A stretch of 64,000 bases of DNA, taken from the NCBI RefSeq assembly GCF_036345155.1, contig NZ_CP107772.1, forward strand, positions 2,356,001-2,420,000. Reading direction: 5' to 3'. Positions 11,479 through 21,500 of the stretch are shown here, piece by piece. A program made the translations under genes and the position numbers. This DNA comes from Streptomyces sp. NBC_00582. Lineage in GTDB: Bacteria; Actinomycetota; Actinomycetes; Streptomycetales; Streptomycetaceae. Positions within the stretch are counted from its first letter, which is position 1; every line of letters starts with the position of its first letter. The notes under the pieces were generated by a model. The model had not been told where the DNA came from, did no database searches, and saw only the letters and a list, made by a program, of their open reading frames with translations.

Positions 11479-11661
11479 CCGCCTGAGCCTCTCATCTGTC
11501 ACGAGATGTCACATCGCCGGGGTGGGTTAGCGGGCCTTGTCCCGCTCCGGCGCTGCCGGGCCTGCCGGCGAAAGTCAAGGTACATATTCTCCGCGGCGCC
11601 AGTGGGTCCTCCCGGCGCCTATCCCTCCATCAGTCACTACGATCAAGTCTTCCCCCCTTCG

Positions 11662-12903
11662 TCACGACCCCTCTCCACCAAACCCGTGCATGTCATCCCA
11701 AGTCGTGGCGGCTCCGCGAAGATCCTCTACGTCCGGCTTGACGTACCACCGCTTGGTCGTCTGGATATTTGTATGACCGGCCCATCGCGCGAGGATGTGA
11801 TCCGGGACACCGTTGTTGGCCAGGAAGGTGAGGCACGACGAGCGCGCATCGTAGAGCCTGACGCGACGGAGCCCGAGAAGCTCCATGAGCCGGTACGCGC
11901 GCCGGCGGAGTTGCTTGATCGTGAAGGCATCGCCCGCCTCGTGCACCAGCACGTAGCCAGAAACTGTGTACGCCTCCCCCAGCGCGAGCCTCTCCTCAGC
12001 TTGGAGAGCCCGGAACGCTTTGAGGGCACCCAGTACGAGACCCGGCAACGGCAGCTCCCGCTCACCCGCAAGGGACTTGGTGTCCTTCTCCACCACGTGC
12101 CGATTTCCCATCATCGTGCGCGTGTTGGCAATAACGATCGTGGCGTTCTCAAAGTCAACGTCCTCCCACCGGAGGCCGCAGACCTCGGCCGGACGAAGCC
12201 CCATCAGCGAAAGAAGAAGCGCAGCGTATAGGCGATCGCCCCTGATCCCATGAATGAACTTCTGAACCTCTTGAACATTCCAGGGCAGGACCTCCTCCTT
12301 AGTCTTCCGCTCTTCCTTGCGCGCCCTTCGAGGAATGGATACGTGCGCTGCGACATTCACGTACACCAATCGCCGGGTAACAGCTCTGCCCAGCGCTTCC
12401 TTCAACCGGGCAAGACTCATATCCACAGTTGTGACACTGAGTGGCGTCCCGGCCCCTTTTCCGCGCACACGGCCATGCGTCAGCGCCCAGTCCCTCCACT
12501 CCTCCACATGCTCTTCAGTTAGATCCTGGAGACGGATATTGCCGAGCCTCCCCCGAACTCGGTCCAGGGTAATCCTGTAGTTGTAGATGGTGGTTTCTTC
12601 CAGGTCCTCCGCCTTCATGGCCAGCCATCGGTCGAGCCACTCATTCACGGTGATCTTGTTGGGCGGTACAAGAGACCCCTCATGCCGTCGATTAGTTATG
12701 TTCGCGTACTCAGCCTTAGCTTCCTTCAACGAGTCGAAGGTGCGCCTCAACTGCTTACGCTTACCAGTTTCGGGGTCGATCCCTACGTCCACAACAAATT
12801 GGTATCGAACCTTCCCCTTCGAGTTCGGCGGAAGTTTTTTGATGGGATCCGGCAGAAGAATCACTCTCCTCGAACAGGGGGCATGTCTTTGAAACGCCGT
12901 CAC
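11662..12903 (-). CDS. int: Tyrosine site-specific recombinase (integrase)
   Basis: A 413-aa integrase of the actinomycete integrative-element type. Seen: an N-terminal arm-binding-like segment (KGKVRYQFVVDVG, then RRTFDSLKEAKAEY), a SAM-like core-binding domain (VNEWLDRWLAMKAEDL), then the catalytic domain with the first Arg in LMGLRPAEVCGLRWEDV. Box II reads Y-D-A-R-S-S instead of H-x-x-R-H, then W-A-G-H and the nucleophile Tyr in KRWYVKP. The His-to-Tyr change recurs, as I recall, in some Streptomyces integrases. Base composition is lower in GC than in the neighbours. It marks the left limit of the accessory region, but I found no excisionase, replication gene, tRNA target or att repeat. 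Confidence 0.9.
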   Translation of the reverse strand: MTAFQRHAPCSRRVILLPDPIKKLPPNSKGKVRYQFVVDVGIDPETGKRKQLRRTFDSLKEAKAEYANITNRRHEGSLVPPNKITVNEWLDRWLAMKAEDLEETTIYNYRITLDRVRGRLGNIRLQDLTEEHVEEWRDWALTHGRVRGKGAGTPLSVTTVDMSLARLKEALGRAVTRRLVYVNVAAHVSIPRRARKEERKTKEEVLPWNVQEVQKFIHGIRGDRLYAALLLSLMGLRPAEVCGLRWEDVDFENATIVIANTRTMMGNRHVVEKDTKSLAGERELPLPGLVLGALKAFRALQAEERLALGEAYTVSGYVLVHEAGDAFTIKQLRRRAYRLMELLGLRRVRLYDARSSCLTFLANNGVPDHILARWAGHTNIQTTKRWYVKPDVEDLRGAATTWDDMHGFGGEGS

Positions 12904-12994
12904 AACCGCTCAGGATTGGGTAAACAGGCGGCACTATCCGCTATGGCTCCACCGCCAAGCACAGCCAAGAACGAACAGCCTCAATAGTCCGCGC

Positions 12995-13021
12995 GATCCC
13001 CGGTTTCGGTAACCGGGGATC
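12995..13021. terminator. Strong hairpin upstream of the integrase
   Basis: GATCCCCGGTT (12995-13005) pairs perfectly with AACCGGGGATC (13011-13021) across a 5-nt loop. It lies 92 bp upstream of the integrase start, so it could end transcription from the right or be a recombination-related structure. Confidence 0.5.
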
Positions 13022-14164
13022 GTGGCCTATATTCCGCCCGGCATCCGATAGCTACGAGGCCAGTCGGTAGGACCTGAGCGCGGAGTGCGCGTCGTCTTCG
13101 AGCACGGCCACGAGCCCGGCCTCGGTGGGTCGGCTGGGGTTGCGGGTTATGACGCGCTCGGAGGCACCGACGGCTTGGGCGGTGCCACGCGGGTCAGTAC
13201 CTGGGGGGCCGCGATGCAAGCACCATCAGGTCTTGGCGATATCCGGGTGCACCAGTCCTCACCGAAAAGTCTGGCGACGCTGACGCTGAGGCATAGGGCC
13301 GTGGAGTAGCGCGGCGTAGTCGGCCTCCGTCTGAGCGGTCTACGCGTTCATGGCGCCGAGCGCGAAGAGGAGCGGAGCGGGGAAACGGAGAGAGCGAAGT
13401 GCGGATTTCGGCAGGTGGGCCTCCTTGGTAGGGACCATGGCGCGAGACAGCTTCCGCATCGCTAGAAGCGTCTCTGACTTGGTGTTTTCCGGGGAGGTTG
13501 TACGTTGACATGCCTGCCAGGAGTGGTTCCAGTCCTTCGGGGCTCTTTCGCGTCTGCCGTGGGCGAATCCGATGTCCCTTGCCATCCAATCGAGGCGATT
13601 GACAGCGAACACAGACCAGACCAGCGGTCCGCTCCCGCGCCCTTGTGCCAGCAGGTGCGCAGGCCACCGGGGGCAGAAGAGGATCGCGTTCGCCGCGGCA
13701 CGGGCGGCGGTCTCCCCAGCCAACCTGGGCCTCCAGCGGTCGGCGCGCTCGCCGTGCCCGGACTCGGGCTCAGGACGGCCAGTGGCTGGTCGGCTGTCCA
13801 GTGGGCAGCCAGGGTCGGCCAGCCTCGGACCACCAGGACGGGACGGGTGCGCTCTTGTCCAGGGTGGGGCCAGCGGGGAAACGGACGGGCCGACGGCGGG
13901 GAGGGCCTGGCTGGCCATGGCCAGGTGAGGTGGCACCGTTCTGCGCGTCGAAAATCGCATGACCAGTGACCCGCGTCACTCAATCATCATTTTCAAGCCA
14001 ATGTCGGCCTTCGGTCCGCCCCAGCGCCTCAGCCCGCAGATCATGGTCATGCCCTGGGCTGCCTCCCGGAGCGGGGGCTGGTTGTCAGGAGTGTTCAGAT
14101 AACAGGCAAACTGAGGGCGACGTGAATCGGGCAGTGCGTACGAGGAAGGGCGTGGACTGAGCTC
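13022..14164. other. 1.1-kb region without a supported gene
   Basis: Reading frames exist on both strands, but none has convincing family motifs, ribosome-binding sites or coherent codon bias. A minus-strand stretch at about 13340-13640 reads most like protein (segments such as LFALGAMNA and AHLPKSALRSLRF) and may be a gene remnant. I read the interval as decayed DNA between the integrase and the defence genes. Confidence 0.4.
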
Positions 14165-15316
14165 ATGACCAAGAGCCCCACTCTGATCGGCCGCTACACG
14201 GTGGCACGGGAGCTCGGCTCGGGCGGCATGGGTGAGGTCTACCTTGCGTACTCTCCTGCGGGGTCCCCGGTAGCAGTGAAGGTGATCCGCGGCGACAAGC
14301 TGGACCCGGTGACACGGGCGCGCTTCGAGAAGGAAGCGCTGATCGCCCGGACAGTGGTGGGCACCAACCGGGTGGCGCGGTTCCTTGAAGCCGACCCGTA
14401 CGCAGACCGGCCCTGGCTGGCCATGGAGTACGTGGCCGGACGCACGTTGCTGGCCTGCGTGGACAGCGACGGCACCCTTCCGCTTCCTCTGGTGGCCAGC
14501 CTTGGCGCCTTGCTGGCAGAGGGCCTGGATGCCGTGCATCGCGCCGAGCTGCTGCACCGGGACCTGACACCGAAGAACGTCATCATGGGAAGCGAAGGGC
14601 CCATAATCATCGACTTCGGGCTGAGCGCGTTCGCTGATGCTGCCCAGGAGTCCCTCTCGCACAGCGGCATGATCATCGGCACAGTGCGCTGCATGCCACC
14701 GGAGCAGGCGAGTGGCCATCCGCACGTGACGCCGGCCGCTGACGTGTACGCCCTTGGGACGGTTCTGCTGTACGCGGCTGCCCGGCACTACCCGTATGAC
14801 GGGTCGCGGTGGGAGGCCATCGTTGCTCAGATCTCCAACGTCGGGATCGCTCCGGATCTCAGTGGTGTGCCCTCTGCGCTGGTGCCGCTGCTGAAGTCGA
14901 TGCTCGCCTACGCTCCGGAGGACCGGCCGACACTCGATCACGTCGCGGATGCGTGCGCCGGGATCATGGCGGCTTCGGGGATGGCGCCGGCGGACGCGCG
15001 GCTCGCCCTGATCGCGCGCTCCACGACGGGGCAGGCATCAGGGCCGTCCGTCGAGCCCTTGTCCCCGGCGGTCGAGAAGGTGATCGCCGAGCAGGCTGCG
15101 CTTTTCGAGACGCCGGCCAGCCCTCTCGATGCCCCACCGGGAGCAGGCGAAGCCGCCGAGGCAGGTGAAGACGAGGACCAGCAGGGCTCGCCGACCGAAC
15201 CGCCCGCGAGTGCACACAAGGAGCCTGCGCCTCCGTCTCGCCCCCGCCGGCCACCCGCGTCCGAGCGGGTGGCCGGGGAGCTACGGGCGGCCTACGCAGC
15301 GGGGGCGGAACTCTGA
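14165..15316 (+). CDS. Soluble Hanks-type Ser/Thr protein kinase
   Basis: A 383-aa kinase with all key elements: glycine loop GSGGMGEVYLA (residues ~18-28), ATP-binding Lys in VAVKVI, catalytic HRDLTPKN near residue 131, magnesium-binding DFGLS near 150, and the GTVRCMPPEQ activation-segment end. The last ~110 residues are Pro/Glu/Ala-rich and disordered-looking. There is no transmembrane helix and no PASTA domain, unlike PknB-type cell-wall kinases. It sits on the same strand 129 bp upstream of the helicase/methylase operon. Kinases accompany some phage-defence systems (PglW in Pgl/BREX), so it may sense or regulate the operon. That role is inference. Confidence 0.9.
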   Translation: MTKSPTLIGRYTVARELGSGGMGEVYLAYSPAGSPVAVKVIRGDKLDPVTRARFEKEALIARTVVGTNRVARFLEADPYADRPWLAMEYVAGRTLLACVDSDGTLPLPLVASLGALLAEGLDAVHRAELLHRDLTPKNVIMGSEGPIIIDFGLSAFADAAQESLSHSGMIIGTVRCMPPEQASGHPHVTPAADVYALGTVLLYAAARHYPYDGSRWEAIVAQISNVGIAPDLSGVPSALVPLLKSMLAYAPEDRPTLDHVADACAGIMAASGMAPADARLALIARSTTGQASGPSVEPLSPAVEKVIAEQAALFETPASPLDAPPGAGEAAEAGEDEDQQGSPTEPPASAHKEPAPPSRPRRPPASERVAGELRAAYAAGAEL

Positions 15317-15363
15317 CCACGGGCGCTGTCGGTGCCCGGTGGGAAGCTGATGCGACAGGTGTG

Positions 15364-15387
15364 TACGGCGCCGGGCCCGGCGCCGTA
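15364..15387. promoter_or_regulatory. 24-bp perfect palindrome between kinase and defence operon
   Basis: A perfect palindrome built from TACGGCGCCGGG and its complement, with no unpaired loop. It lies 47 bp after the kinase stop and 58 bp before the TTG start of the helicase gene. As RNA it could form an attenuator or terminator hairpin; as DNA it could bind a dimeric regulator. Confidence 0.55.
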
Positions 15388-15445
15388 TGTATCTGCTGAA
15401 CGATGAGCGGCAGCCGGTGCTGCCGGTGATGGAACGGAGCGGACG

Positions 15446-18400
15446 TTGAGCGTCGAGACTGGGGCCGCGGGCGGCCAGGGCGATGCAGTGTGGGACGCCT
15501 GGAAGCCCGATGAGCTGCCAGCGGGCGGACAAGGCCGGTCGTCGGCCGGCTACGCACCAGGGGCTCAGGTACTGATCCGCGACGAACTGTGGCTGGTGCG
15601 CAAGGTCACCAATACCCGGCATGACGGGTGGATGGTCGATGTCACCGGCGTCTCCTCATTCGTCCGCGGCACCGACGCCGTGTTCTACGACCGGCTGGAC
15701 GACATCCAGGTACTCGATCCCCGCGAGACACAGCTCGTGGCCGACGATTCCCCCAACCACCGGCGGGCCCGGTTGTTCCTCGAAGCGGTGATGCGCAAGA
15801 CGTATCTGCCGCAGACCGAACACGGCCTGGCCCTCTGCGACGGCTTTCTGATGGACCAGCAGGTCCATCAGTTGCGGCCGGCGGAGCTGGCGCTGTCCAT
15901 GAAGAACCCGCAACCGCGGATCCTGATCGCGGACGTGGTGGGCCTCGGCAAGACCCTGGAGATCGGCGTGCTGCTGGCCGAGCTCATCCGGCGAGGGCGC
16001 GGTGAGCGGATCCTGGTGGTCACCCCGCAGCATGTGCTGGAGCAGTTCCAGCGTGAGCTGTGGACCCGGTTCGCGATCCCGCTCGTGCGACTGGATTCGA
16101 CCGGCATCCAACGCGTACAGCAGGAGATCCCGGCGGGACGCAATCCGTTCTCCTATTTCAAGCGCGCGATCATCTCCGTGGACACGCTGAAGAGCGATGT
16201 CTACGCCCATCATCTGGAACACACCGACTGGGATGCGGTCGTCATCGACGAATCGCACAACCTCGTCAACCGGGGCACAAAGAACAATGCGCTGGCCCGG
16301 CTGCTGGCGCAGAAGACCGACGCCCTCGTCCTCGCCTCAGCCACACCACACAACGGCGACGCTGCCTCGTTCGCCGAGCTGATCAAGATGCTGGACGAGG
16401 CAGCGATCGCCGATCCGTCCAAGTACGAGGTGAAGGACCTCGAGCACCTTTACATCCGGCGGACGAAGACGACCCCTGAGGTGCGCGAAGGGCTTAAGGG
16501 CGCGTGGGCGGACCGTGGCCCCTCGCAGCCCCTGCACGTGCCGGCCGGGGAAAAAGAGCTCGCCGTCTTCAAGGAGCTAGCCGCGCACTGGATCCCCGCC
16601 GACCCTGCGGCGCCGTCCGCGAGCACCTATCCCCTCGTCCCCTACCAGCTGCTGAAGTCGTTCCTGTCCTCGCACCGGGCCCTGCTGGAAACCATCAAGA
16701 CTCGCCTGAAGAACCTGGACAAGCCGCCGGCCGAGAAGTCGGCCCCCAACGCCAAGCGCAAGACGCGTCCGGTCGACCCCGCCGTCCGAGAAGCGGCCCG
16801 CAAGGCGGAACGAGCCGCTCTGGTCGAGCTGCAGGCTCTTGCCGAGCAGATCCAGGACGAGGACTCGGCGAAACTCGCCGCGCTGCTGAAGGAGCTGCGC
16901 GCGATGGGTGTCGGACCCGGTTCCGACACCCGGGTCGTGGTGTTCTCCGAGCGCATCCCGACCCTGAAGTGGCTGGCTGAGACGGTGCCGGCGGCTCTGG
17001 GCTTTCCCCGTAGCGCCAGTACGGACGAGAGCAAGCCCTGGCTGGGCTTCGGCGGAGCGGTGCAGGTCATGCACGGCGATGCCACCACCGACGAGGAACA
17101 GACCGACATCGTCGAGAAGTTCGGGTTGCGCGATGACCCGGTGCGCATCCTGTTCACCGGTGACGTCGCCTCGGAAGGCGTCAACCTGCACCAGCAGTGC
17201 CACCTGCTGATCCACTACGACCTTCCGTGGTCCCTGATCCGCATCGAGCAGCGCAACGGCCGCATCGACCGCTACGGACAGGAACACCAGCCCCAGTTCC
17301 GGGCGCTGATCCTCACCAGCGACGTCCCGTGGCGCACCGACGAAGCCACCGGCCAGCCGCGCACGCTGGATGACCGTCTGGTCGGCGAGAAGCTCCTGAA
17401 GCGCGAGGAGGAAGCACACAAGATCGAGGGGTCGGCCGAGGCCGTCACTGGCCTGTACCGGGCGCAGGAGGAGGAGAACCGCCTCACTCAGGACCTGATC
17501 GCCGGCCGGACCGTCGAGGATTCGATCAAGCAGTCCCAGCAAAGTGGTGCTGCCTTCCTGACGGGCCTCCTCGGTCAGGTCGGTGCCGTCTCCGAGCACC
17601 CCGAGGTGCCCCGCGCGGTGGTCCCCAAGCTCTTCCGGTCCACGGCCGACTACTTCGACGAGGCGCTTCGGCAGATCTGTCATCCCAATCCCGAGGATCA
17701 GTTGTCGTTGCTGCGCTACGAGGACGGCACGATCGCGTTCGAGCCCCCGCGTGACCTGCTGTACCGGCTGAAGTCGCTGCCCAAGTCCTACCTGGACGAG
17801 CAGCGGATCCTGCCGCGCAAGAACGAGAAGGGCCGGATGCGCATCACCTTCTCCAAGACGCTCGCCAGTGCGCGGCTGAAGGCTGCGCGGGATTCCTCCA
17901 AGTCGCAGTGGCCCAACGTGTCCTACGTGACCGATGTGCACCCGGTGCTGGACTGGCTCACCGACAAGGTGCTCGTGCAGGTCGGCCGCCACCAGGCGCC
18001 GGTGCTCGCAGCCGCCGTGGACCGCCCGGTCTTCCTGGTCCAGGGCATCTACTCCAACGCGGTGGGCCGCCCCACAGTCGTCGAGTGGATGGCCGTCACC
18101 GGTCTCCCCGACGCCCCAGATACCAAGCCGCTGACCGCGCAGCTGCTGGAAGACTATGGTGTCGGCCCGAATATGCCGGGCCGCGCCACTCCGCGTGACC
18201 TGCCGGGGCTTACCGAACTCGTGCCTGCCGCCATCGACGAGGCCGAGCGCTTCCTCAAGAGCAGGGAAGAGGACTACAAGCTCCAGATCGATAAGACGCT
18301 CGCTCCTTACCGCAAGCGCGTCACCCACTGGAAACAGGAAGCCCTCTTCGCTGGCACACGCCGCGACAAGCAGGATGTCGACCTGGCCGCCAGCCGCCGC

Positions 18401-18502
18401 CTGAGCCTGGTCAAGTCCCTGGAAACAGCAGGCGAACCGATGCTGCGCTTGCTGGCCGTCCTGGAACCGCACGCCGCCACCGCAGGGGACACCGCACGAT
18501 GA
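15446..18502 (+). CDS. SNF2/RapA-type helicase, DrmD-like
   Basis: A 1018-aa superfamily 2 ATPase. After an N-terminal SH3-like segment (ALIRDELWLV-type) come Walker A VVGLGKTLE near residue 165, Walker B IDESHN near 267, motif III ASATPHNG near 297, and helicase C motifs GDVASEGVNL near 572 and QRNGRIDRYGQ near 601. The last ~350 residues are a separate alpha-rich region. Architecture and order before an adenine methylase match DrmD of class 1 DISARM, which contributes ATPase activity against incoming phage DNA. The start is TTG at 15446 with GGAG upstream. Its stop overlaps the next start by 4 nt (ATGA), so translation is probably coupled. Confidence 0.88.
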   Translation: MSVETGAAGGQGDAVWDAWKPDELPAGGQGRSSAGYAPGAQVLIRDELWLVRKVTNTRHDGWMVDVTGVSSFVRGTDAVFYDRLDDIQVLDPRETQLVADDSPNHRRARLFLEAVMRKTYLPQTEHGLALCDGFLMDQQVHQLRPAELALSMKNPQPRILIADVVGLGKTLEIGVLLAELIRRGRGERILVVTPQHVLEQFQRELWTRFAIPLVRLDSTGIQRVQQEIPAGRNPFSYFKRAIISVDTLKSDVYAHHLEHTDWDAVVIDESHNLVNRGTKNNALARLLAQKTDALVLASATPHNGDAASFAELIKMLDEAAIADPSKYEVKDLEHLYIRRTKTTPEVREGLKGAWADRGPSQPLHVPAGEKELAVFKELAAHWIPADPAAPSASTYPLVPYQLLKSFLSSHRALLETIKTRLKNLDKPPAEKSAPNAKRKTRPVDPAVREAARKAERAALVELQALAEQIQDEDSAKLAALLKELRAMGVGPGSDTRVVVFSERIPTLKWLAETVPAALGFPRSASTDESKPWLGFGGAVQVMHGDATTDEEQTDIVEKFGLRDDPVRILFTGDVASEGVNLHQQCHLLIHYDLPWSLIRIEQRNGRIDRYGQEHQPQFRALILTSDVPWRTDEATGQPRTLDDRLVGEKLLKREEEAHKIEGSAEAVTGLYRAQEEENRLTQDLIAGRTVEDSIKQSQQSGAAFLTGLLGQVGAVSEHPEVPRAVVPKLFRSTADYFDEALRQICHPNPEDQLSLLRYEDGTIAFEPPRDLLYRLKSLPKSYLDEQRILPRKNEKGRMRITFSKTLASARLKAARDSSKSQWPNVSYVTDVHPVLDWLTDKVLVQVGRHQAPVLAAAVDRPVFLVQGIYSNAVGRPTVVEWMAVTGLPDAPDTKPLTAQLLEDYGVGPNMPGRATPRDLPGLTELVPAAIDEAERFLKSREEDYKLQIDKTLAPYRKRVTHWKQEALFAGTRRDKQDVDLAASRRLSLVKSLETAGEPMLRLLAVLEPHAATAGDTAR

Positions 18503-21500
18503 GCACCGACTTCGACTCCTTCACCAACCGCGGCGAGTACCTGTCCGCGCACTACTTCGCCGAGCAACTCGGCACCGACCTCAAGAAGGGCCTGTTCGCC
18601 ACCTGGACCATGCGCGAGGGCGACGACAACGACCCACGCAAGACCCCCCGCGAACATCTGCGCACCCTGCGGAGCGCATACCACACCCCGGAAGTCCGCG
18701 GCTACTTCGCCGAAACCACCCAGAGCGACGCGAACGACGAATCCCGGCTGCGCACCTACGACAACCCTGAGTGGACCAAGCGGCTGGCCTCCTGGCACCA
18801 GGACGTCCTCAAGGCCCTCGGCTACGAGCCTGCCCCCGGCGAACTCACCGTCCACCGCGCCGGCCGCGAACACACTCTGCCCGTTGCCTACCACGGCCAC
18901 GGCATCGTCGCGATCGACTGCGGATGGGCCGCCGACAACGACGCCGCCCTCAACCCCGACGGGCCTGGACGTCTGTTGTCGCCTCAACGCGTGAGCAGCA
19001 GTGAAACCTACGAGACCGGGGCGGCCTTGGCCTCCTGGCTGTTCCAGAGCGAGATCGGTAAACCCGGCGGTCCGCACCCGCGGTTCGTCCTGCTCCTCCA
19101 CGGTGGGGTGCTCCTGCTCGCCGACCGCAGCGCCTGGAACGAAGGCCGCTACCTGGCCGTCAACCTCGACGCCGCTCTGGAGCGCAACGACCGCAGCCAG
19201 CAAGGCGAGCTCGCCACCATCGCCGCCCTGTTCAGCCTGGAAATGCTCCGGCCCGGCGAGAACGACCAGACCCGCCCCATCGACGTGCTCCTCAAGTCCT
19301 CCAGCGCCAACGCCGCCGGTGTCTCCGGCGAACTGCGCTATGGCCTGCAGCGCTCGGTCGAAATCATCGCCAACGAAGTCCTACGGCGAATGGCCGAGCC
19401 GCGAAACAACGTCACCCCGGCCGACATCGAAAGCCCCAAAATCCCGTTCCCCCGGGAACTCACTCGCGAAGCCCTGCGCTACCTCTACCGCATCCTCTTC
19501 CTCCTGTACGCCGAAGCCCGCCCCGAACTCGGCATCCTCCCCGCCGACGCCGACACCTACGAGGCCGGCTACTCCATGGCCCGACTGCGCGAACTGGTGG
19601 CCACCGACGAGGAGCTCATCGACGAGGAGGCCAAGAACGGATTCCACCTCTTCCAGTCCCTCGACGTCCTGTTCAACAAGGTCAACTTCGGCCACCGCCC
19701 ATACGGCGCCGAAGCCGACGACGACCAGCCCGGCGACGACGAAGCGACCCGCAAGGCCAAGGCTGACCGCCGCAGCGAGGACCGTTTCGGCCTGCGCTTC
19801 GAGCCCCTGCGCAGCGAACTCTTCGAACCCGCCGCCATCCGCCTCATCGGCCGCGGCGTGCTGGACCCGAACAGCGATGACGAGACCAACCCTCGCTGGC
19901 TCGACCTGCGTCTGCGTAACGCTGCCCTCCACGAAGTGCTGCGCCTACTGACCATGAAGAAGGGCAAACGCGGCGAGCGAGGCGGCTTCATCTCCTACCG
20001 CAACCTCGGCATCAACCAGCTCGGCGCGGTATACGAGGGCCTGATGTCCTACACCGGCATCATCGCCGACGAGGAACTGTGCGAGGTCGCCAAGGGCGGC
20101 GACCCTGAGAAGGGCTCCTGGCTCATCCCCTCACACCGCCAGGACCAGTACCCCGACAAGACCCTCGTCCACTACAACGAGGACGACGCCCGCAAGGGCC
20201 TGCGCGGAGTGAAGAAATACGCGAAGGGCGAGTTCGTCTACCGGCTCGCCGGCCGCGCCCGCGAAACGTCGGCGTCGTACTACACCCCGGAATCGCTGAC
20301 CGAGGTCACCGTCGAACTCGCCCTCAAGAACCGCCTGGACCAGGAGCGCGACGCCGACGGGAACATCATCAAGACCCGGGCCTCCGAACTCCTCAAGTTC
20401 AAGATCTGCGAGCCGGCTCTCGGCTCGGGCGCGTTCTTGAACGAGGCCATCAACCAGGTCGCCGACGAGTACCTGCGCCGCCGCCAGGACGAGTTGGGTA
20501 CAACCATCCCGACGGCCGATGCCCTCACGGAGAAGCAGAAGGCCAAGGCGTACATTGCCCTGCACAACGCCTACGGAGTGGACCTCAACGCCACCGGCGT
20601 CGAACTGGCCGAAGTCTCCCTGTGGCTCAACACCATGCACCCCGGCATGCAAGCCCCCTGGTTCGGCCTCCATCTCCGCCGCGGCAACTCGCTCATCGGC
20701 GCCCGACGCGCCGTGTACGCGGGGGACGATGTGGCCTCACCGGACAAGGCGTGGCTTAAGGCCAAAGGCGCCCTGGCACCGACTCGGTTGCCGTTCCTCA
20801 AGGACGGCGCGCCGCAGCCGCTGCCTCAGGATGCGGTGCACCAGTTCCTGCTGCCGTGCCCGGGATGGGCCGCAGTCACCGGTTCGAAGGAGGCCAAGGA
20901 ACTCGCCAAGGAGGGGGTCGAGCAGCTGGCTGCCTGGAAGAAGGGCATCCTCCAGCGCCCCAAGCGCAGCACCGCGCACCTCAACAAGGACGGCAGCCCC
21001 AAGCGCGACCCGAAGACCAAGCAGCCGAAGGCCGAAGCGTCGTCGCAGTTCACACGCCTGCGCGATGCCGCCCGGCGGACCGAATTCCTGTGGTCGCTCG
21101 TCATCAAGCGCATGCAGATCTCTGAAAAAGAAATCTCGCGCAGGATCGACGTCTGGAAGGCCGATCCGTCCGACCCCGAGTTCGCCTTCATGAAGCGCCC
21201 AGAGCAGGCGGTGCCTAAAGAGAAGGTCTTCAAGGACCTCTTCAACACCGTCGACACCCCCTACTGGCGGTTGAAGACGGTCATGGACGCTTGGTGCGGC
21301 TTGTGGTTCTGGCCAGCGGATAAGGCAAGCCTGCTGAACGGGACCGACGGCGTCTACACCAAGCCCTCGGATGTCAGCACCGTCGACAGCCTCGCGACGC
21401 TCCTCGGGGGCGTGCCGATGCTCGATGGACACCCCCACGGTCAGGCCCCCAAGACCATCCCTGCGCCCGAACCACAGACCGCACCCCGTGTGGTGGAGAA

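Noticed and set aside
11503..11661. tRNA gene or att core near the integrase
   Set aside because: No cloverleaf-type arms and no repeat of the interval elsewhere in the window were recognised by eye.
13340..13983. ~200-codon minus-strand frames between integrase and kinase
   Set aside because: Parts read like protein, but no family, start signal or consistent bias supports a gene; treated as decayed DNA.
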